Source of the DNA: Calothrix sp. PCC 7507
GTDB lineage: Bacteria > Cyanobacteriota > Cyanobacteriia > Cyanobacteriales > Nostocaceae
DNA length: 64,000 nt
Reading direction: 5' to 3'
NCBI RefSeq assembly: GCF_000316575.1
Contig: NC_019682.1
Span: forward strand, 4,276,001-4,340,000
The notes under the pieces are model-generated. The model was not told where the DNA came from. It made no database searches and saw only the letters and a program-made list of their open reading frames with translations. The position numbers and the translations under genes are program-made. Shown one piece after another: positions 62,246-64,000 of this stretch (position 1 is its first letter; each line of letters begins with the position of its first letter).

Positions 62246-62815
62246 CTAATAACAAGATAGACTCAAGCTAAATCCTGGCAATACATCTTCACCTAATAAT
62301 TCTGTCGAAAGATTTTGCACTTCCAAGTCCCGTCCTTGGCGAGAAATTTCTACTTGCTGCTGTTGAGGATTAATCAACCATGCCAATTTCACCCCTGCAT
62401 CCATATATTCCCGCATTTTAGAACGCAACATTTCTAAATCATCTGTTGCCGACCTTAATTCAATCACAAAATCTGGTGCAATAGGAGGAAATTTACACCT
62501 TTGTTGGGGTGTGAGTGCTTCCCATCGTTGGCGTTGAATCCACGCCGCATCTGGAGAGCGATCGGCACCATTTGGTAACTTAAATATAGTAGATGAACTA
62601 AAGGTATAACCGAGGCCAGTTTCTCGGTTCCAGATTCCCAGATCAATAATCAAGTCCGCTTCTCGATTACCGCTTTCTCCCCCAACGGGTGACATAATAA
62701 TTAATTCTCTTTTAGCATTGCGTTCAAATTTCAACTCGCGGTTATTTTGACAAAGTTCATAGAACTGTTCTTCTGTCAAGTGAACGGTGTCTAAATTTAA
62801 TGTCAAAAGACTCAT
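62246..62815 (-). CDS. Uma2 family (DUF820) putative endonuclease
   Basis: 189 residues. Uma2/DUF820 fold, a PD-(D/E)XK-type superfamily abundant in cyanobacteria: ELIIMSPVGGESGNREADLI, RSPDAAWIQRQRWEAL (acidic site) and APDFVIELRSATDDLEMLRS KMREYMDAGVKLAWLINP. The Asp and E-L-R (in place of E-x-K) suit this family. Actual nuclease action is unknown; the cell usually has dozens of copies. Confidence 0.9.
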   Translation of the reverse strand: MSLLTLNLDTVHLTEEQFYELCQNNRELKFERNAKRELIIMSPVGGESGNREADLIIDLGIWNRETGLGYTFSSSTIFKLPNGADRSPDAAWIQRQRWEALTPQQRCKFPPIAPDFVIELRSATDDLEMLRSKMREYMDAGVKLAWLINPQQQQVEISRQGRDLEVQNLSTELLGEDVLPGFSLSLSCY

Positions 62816-63041
62816 AATTTTACACCTATCCTAGATGGAAATCATCAGATGAGCCACATTTAAAGATAGCAAAGTGAATAGAGTGCATCAGTATCTGTAG
62901 GGTGTGTTAGGACGGAGTCCGTAACGCACCAAAGTCTTAGGACGATGCGTTATACTACCCTACGGGAACGCTAAAAGCGAACGCTAACACACCCTACATT
63001 TACGTTTCTGAACACAGCTTGAAATATTGGCGTCGACTTAC
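62816..63041. other. Short intergenic region with repeat
   Basis: Between Uma2 and pmbA genes; most of it is the GTAGGGTGTGTTAG hairpin. Nothing else recognised. Confidence 0.5.
62897..62997. repeat. GTAGGGTGTGTTAG hairpin repeat, copy 3
   Basis: GTAGGGTGTGTTAGGACGGA GTCCGTAACGCACC at left and CGAACGCTAACACACCCTAC at right; family of 49126 and 57847. Confidence 0.8.
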
Positions 63042-64000
63042 TTACTCACCAGTAATCGACAACTCATCAACCCAGATTCTAGGAGAAACGCCCCCTGGTG
63101 TTAACTCTGCTTCCTTTTCTACATAACTAATTGACTTCAAAAGTTCCAAGAAATCGCCAGCAACAGTAGCTGACTCAATACTCGTCTTGACACCTTTGTT
63201 AATTAACCACCCATCGAACGGGAGAGAAAACGAACCTTGTAAGGCTTTAACACCCGCATGAAGGGCTTGCAAATCATCAATTAAAATCACATTTTCCACA
63301 GTTTCTAAGCTTAATTCCTGCTCAGGATCTGCTGCTCTAAAAACGTGATAGAAATTAGGACTAACGCTGACTTTAGCACCAATACTAGCATTACCTGTGG
63401 GCTGGGCATTTAACCTTTTGGCAGTTCCCGCACTATGGAGAAAGCCTGTTAAAATGCCTTTTTCAATCAGCGATACCTGACGAGTGGGAGTACCTTCACC
63501 ATCAAAACTTTCTGCACCAATATTAGCAGGATGCAACGCATCATCATACACAGAAAGAAAAGGGGAAGCAATTTCCTTACCTAAATCATCAGGTTTAGAA
63601 AGGCTTTGATTATCTAAAATACTTTGAGCATTGAACAAGTTGGAAAAAGCACCCAACAAACTTAAAAAAGCTTCAGCGGAGAAAACAACGCGATATTTAC
63701 CAGACTTGATTTTTTCATAGTTCAAGTGGCTGATAGTTTTCTGGGCAGTTTCTTGGATGCAACCATTAACATCTAAATTATCTAAACTGCGGTTGATTCT
63801 AAAAGCACCAGCACTGCGGGGCTTTTTTCCTTCTTCCTCAGTTTTGCTGTAAAGATAAACTGATGCTAATGAGTGAGATTCGGTTCTCACAGCACCATCG
63901 CTATTGAGATAGAACCTGTCAATATCTCTTTGTGCTAAACCGTTATAAGGCACTCCTTTAATTGCTGGGTGAGCTGCGAGTAATTCTTTTTCAGCTACTA
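63042..64000 (-). CDS. pmbA: TldE/PmbA family protein (5' end outside window)
   Basis: C-terminal ~319 residues; the frame continues past 64000. SLASVYLYSKTEEEGKKPRS, FDGEGTPTRQVSLIEKGILT GFLHS and TGNASIGAKVSVSPNFY are PmbA/TldE blocks; WLINKGVKTSIESATVAGDF LELLKS and the end RIWVDELSITGE also fit. No HExxxH zinc motif is seen, which separates PmbA from TldD. TldD/PmbA together form a protease that acts on peptides and modified microcins. tldD is not in the window. Confidence 0.88.
   Translation of the reverse strand, partial: VAEKELLAAHPAIKGVPYNGLAQRDIDRFYLNSDGAVRTESHSLASVYLYSKTEEEGKKPRSAGAFRINRSLDNLDVNGCIQETAQKTISHLNYEKIKSGKYRVVFSAEAFLSLLGAFSNLFNAQSILDNQSLSKPDDLGKEIASPFLSVYDDALHPANIGAESFDGEGTPTRQVSLIEKGILTGFLHSAGTAKRLNAQPTGNASIGAKVSVSPNFYHVFRAADPEQELSLETVENVILIDDLQALHAGVKALQGSFSLPFDGWLINKGVKTSIESATVAGDFLELLKSISYVEKEAELTPGGVSPRIWVDELSITGE

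Noticed and set aside
1-64000. Frequent GCGATCGC octamers as special sites
   Set aside because: HIP1 is genome-wide in many cyanobacteria; used only as a lineage hint.

Overview
The window looks like chromosome from a filamentous, heterocyst-type cyanobacterium of the Nostoc/Anabaena kind. The evidence is: many GCGATCGC (HIP1) octamers in and between genes; cyanobacterial marker genes (ndhS, thf1, a CpcT/CpeT-type bilin lyase, a Tic20-like protein, a CrtO-type carotenoid ketolase, a CYP110-like P450); AAA-like/WD40 and vMAP-type NTPases typical of Nostocales; and gaps full of heptanucleotide repeats, GC-rich palindromes and MITE-like elements. Species identity is inference.

Layout. 1-6.2 kb: end of a P450, a CPA1 antiporter, a small exported protein, then on the minus strand crtO and a saccharopine-dehydrogenase-like gene. 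6.8-9.9 kb: operon of two TVP38/VTT membrane proteins and a MerA-like flavoprotein. 10-15.2 kb: AAA-like/WD40 protein broken by one in-frame TAG, then a vMAP-type NTPase. 15.5-26.6 kb: mainly housekeeping (argG, dedA-like, STAS, rpsF, FAA hydrolase, Tic20-like, glyA, WecA/MraY-like transferase, cinA). 26.6-33.3 kb: accessory stretch with MITE-like elements, small coiled-coil genes, a PD-(D/E)XK-like protein, a Gly/Ala repeat membrane protein, two toxin-antitoxin pairs and an NB-ARC relic. 33.4-46 kb: ugd and UDP-glucuronate decarboxylase (UDP-glucose to UDP-xylose), CPA2 antiporter-USP protein, HAS-barrel protein, ndhS, rodA, mrp, SRPBCC protein, hemF, a second STAS protein and a CpcT-type lyase. 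46.3-64 kb: thf1, an IS4-family element with an 11-bp target duplication, holin-like protein, ExbD/ExbB pair, DUF1232 protein, nucleotidyltransferase, GxxExxY cassette, GH15/phosphorylase-kinase-like protein, a third TA pair, mgtE, PadR regulator, pyrB, a Uma2 nuclease and the end of pmbA.

Most interesting. The mgtE leader can fold so that its AGGAGG ribosome-binding site is paired with an upstream ACCTCCT, around an inner hairpin; this looks like a cis-regulatory RNA that I cannot assign to a known class. Other points are a dispersed intergenic-type repeat sitting in frame inside pyrB, a GxxExxY gene bounded by inverted repeats that also carry or touch its neighbours' stop codons, two copies of a CTATAG-ended MITE with different cores, and an IS4 transposase whose N-terminal domain lies in another frame. 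No tRNA, rRNA or CRISPR array was seen.
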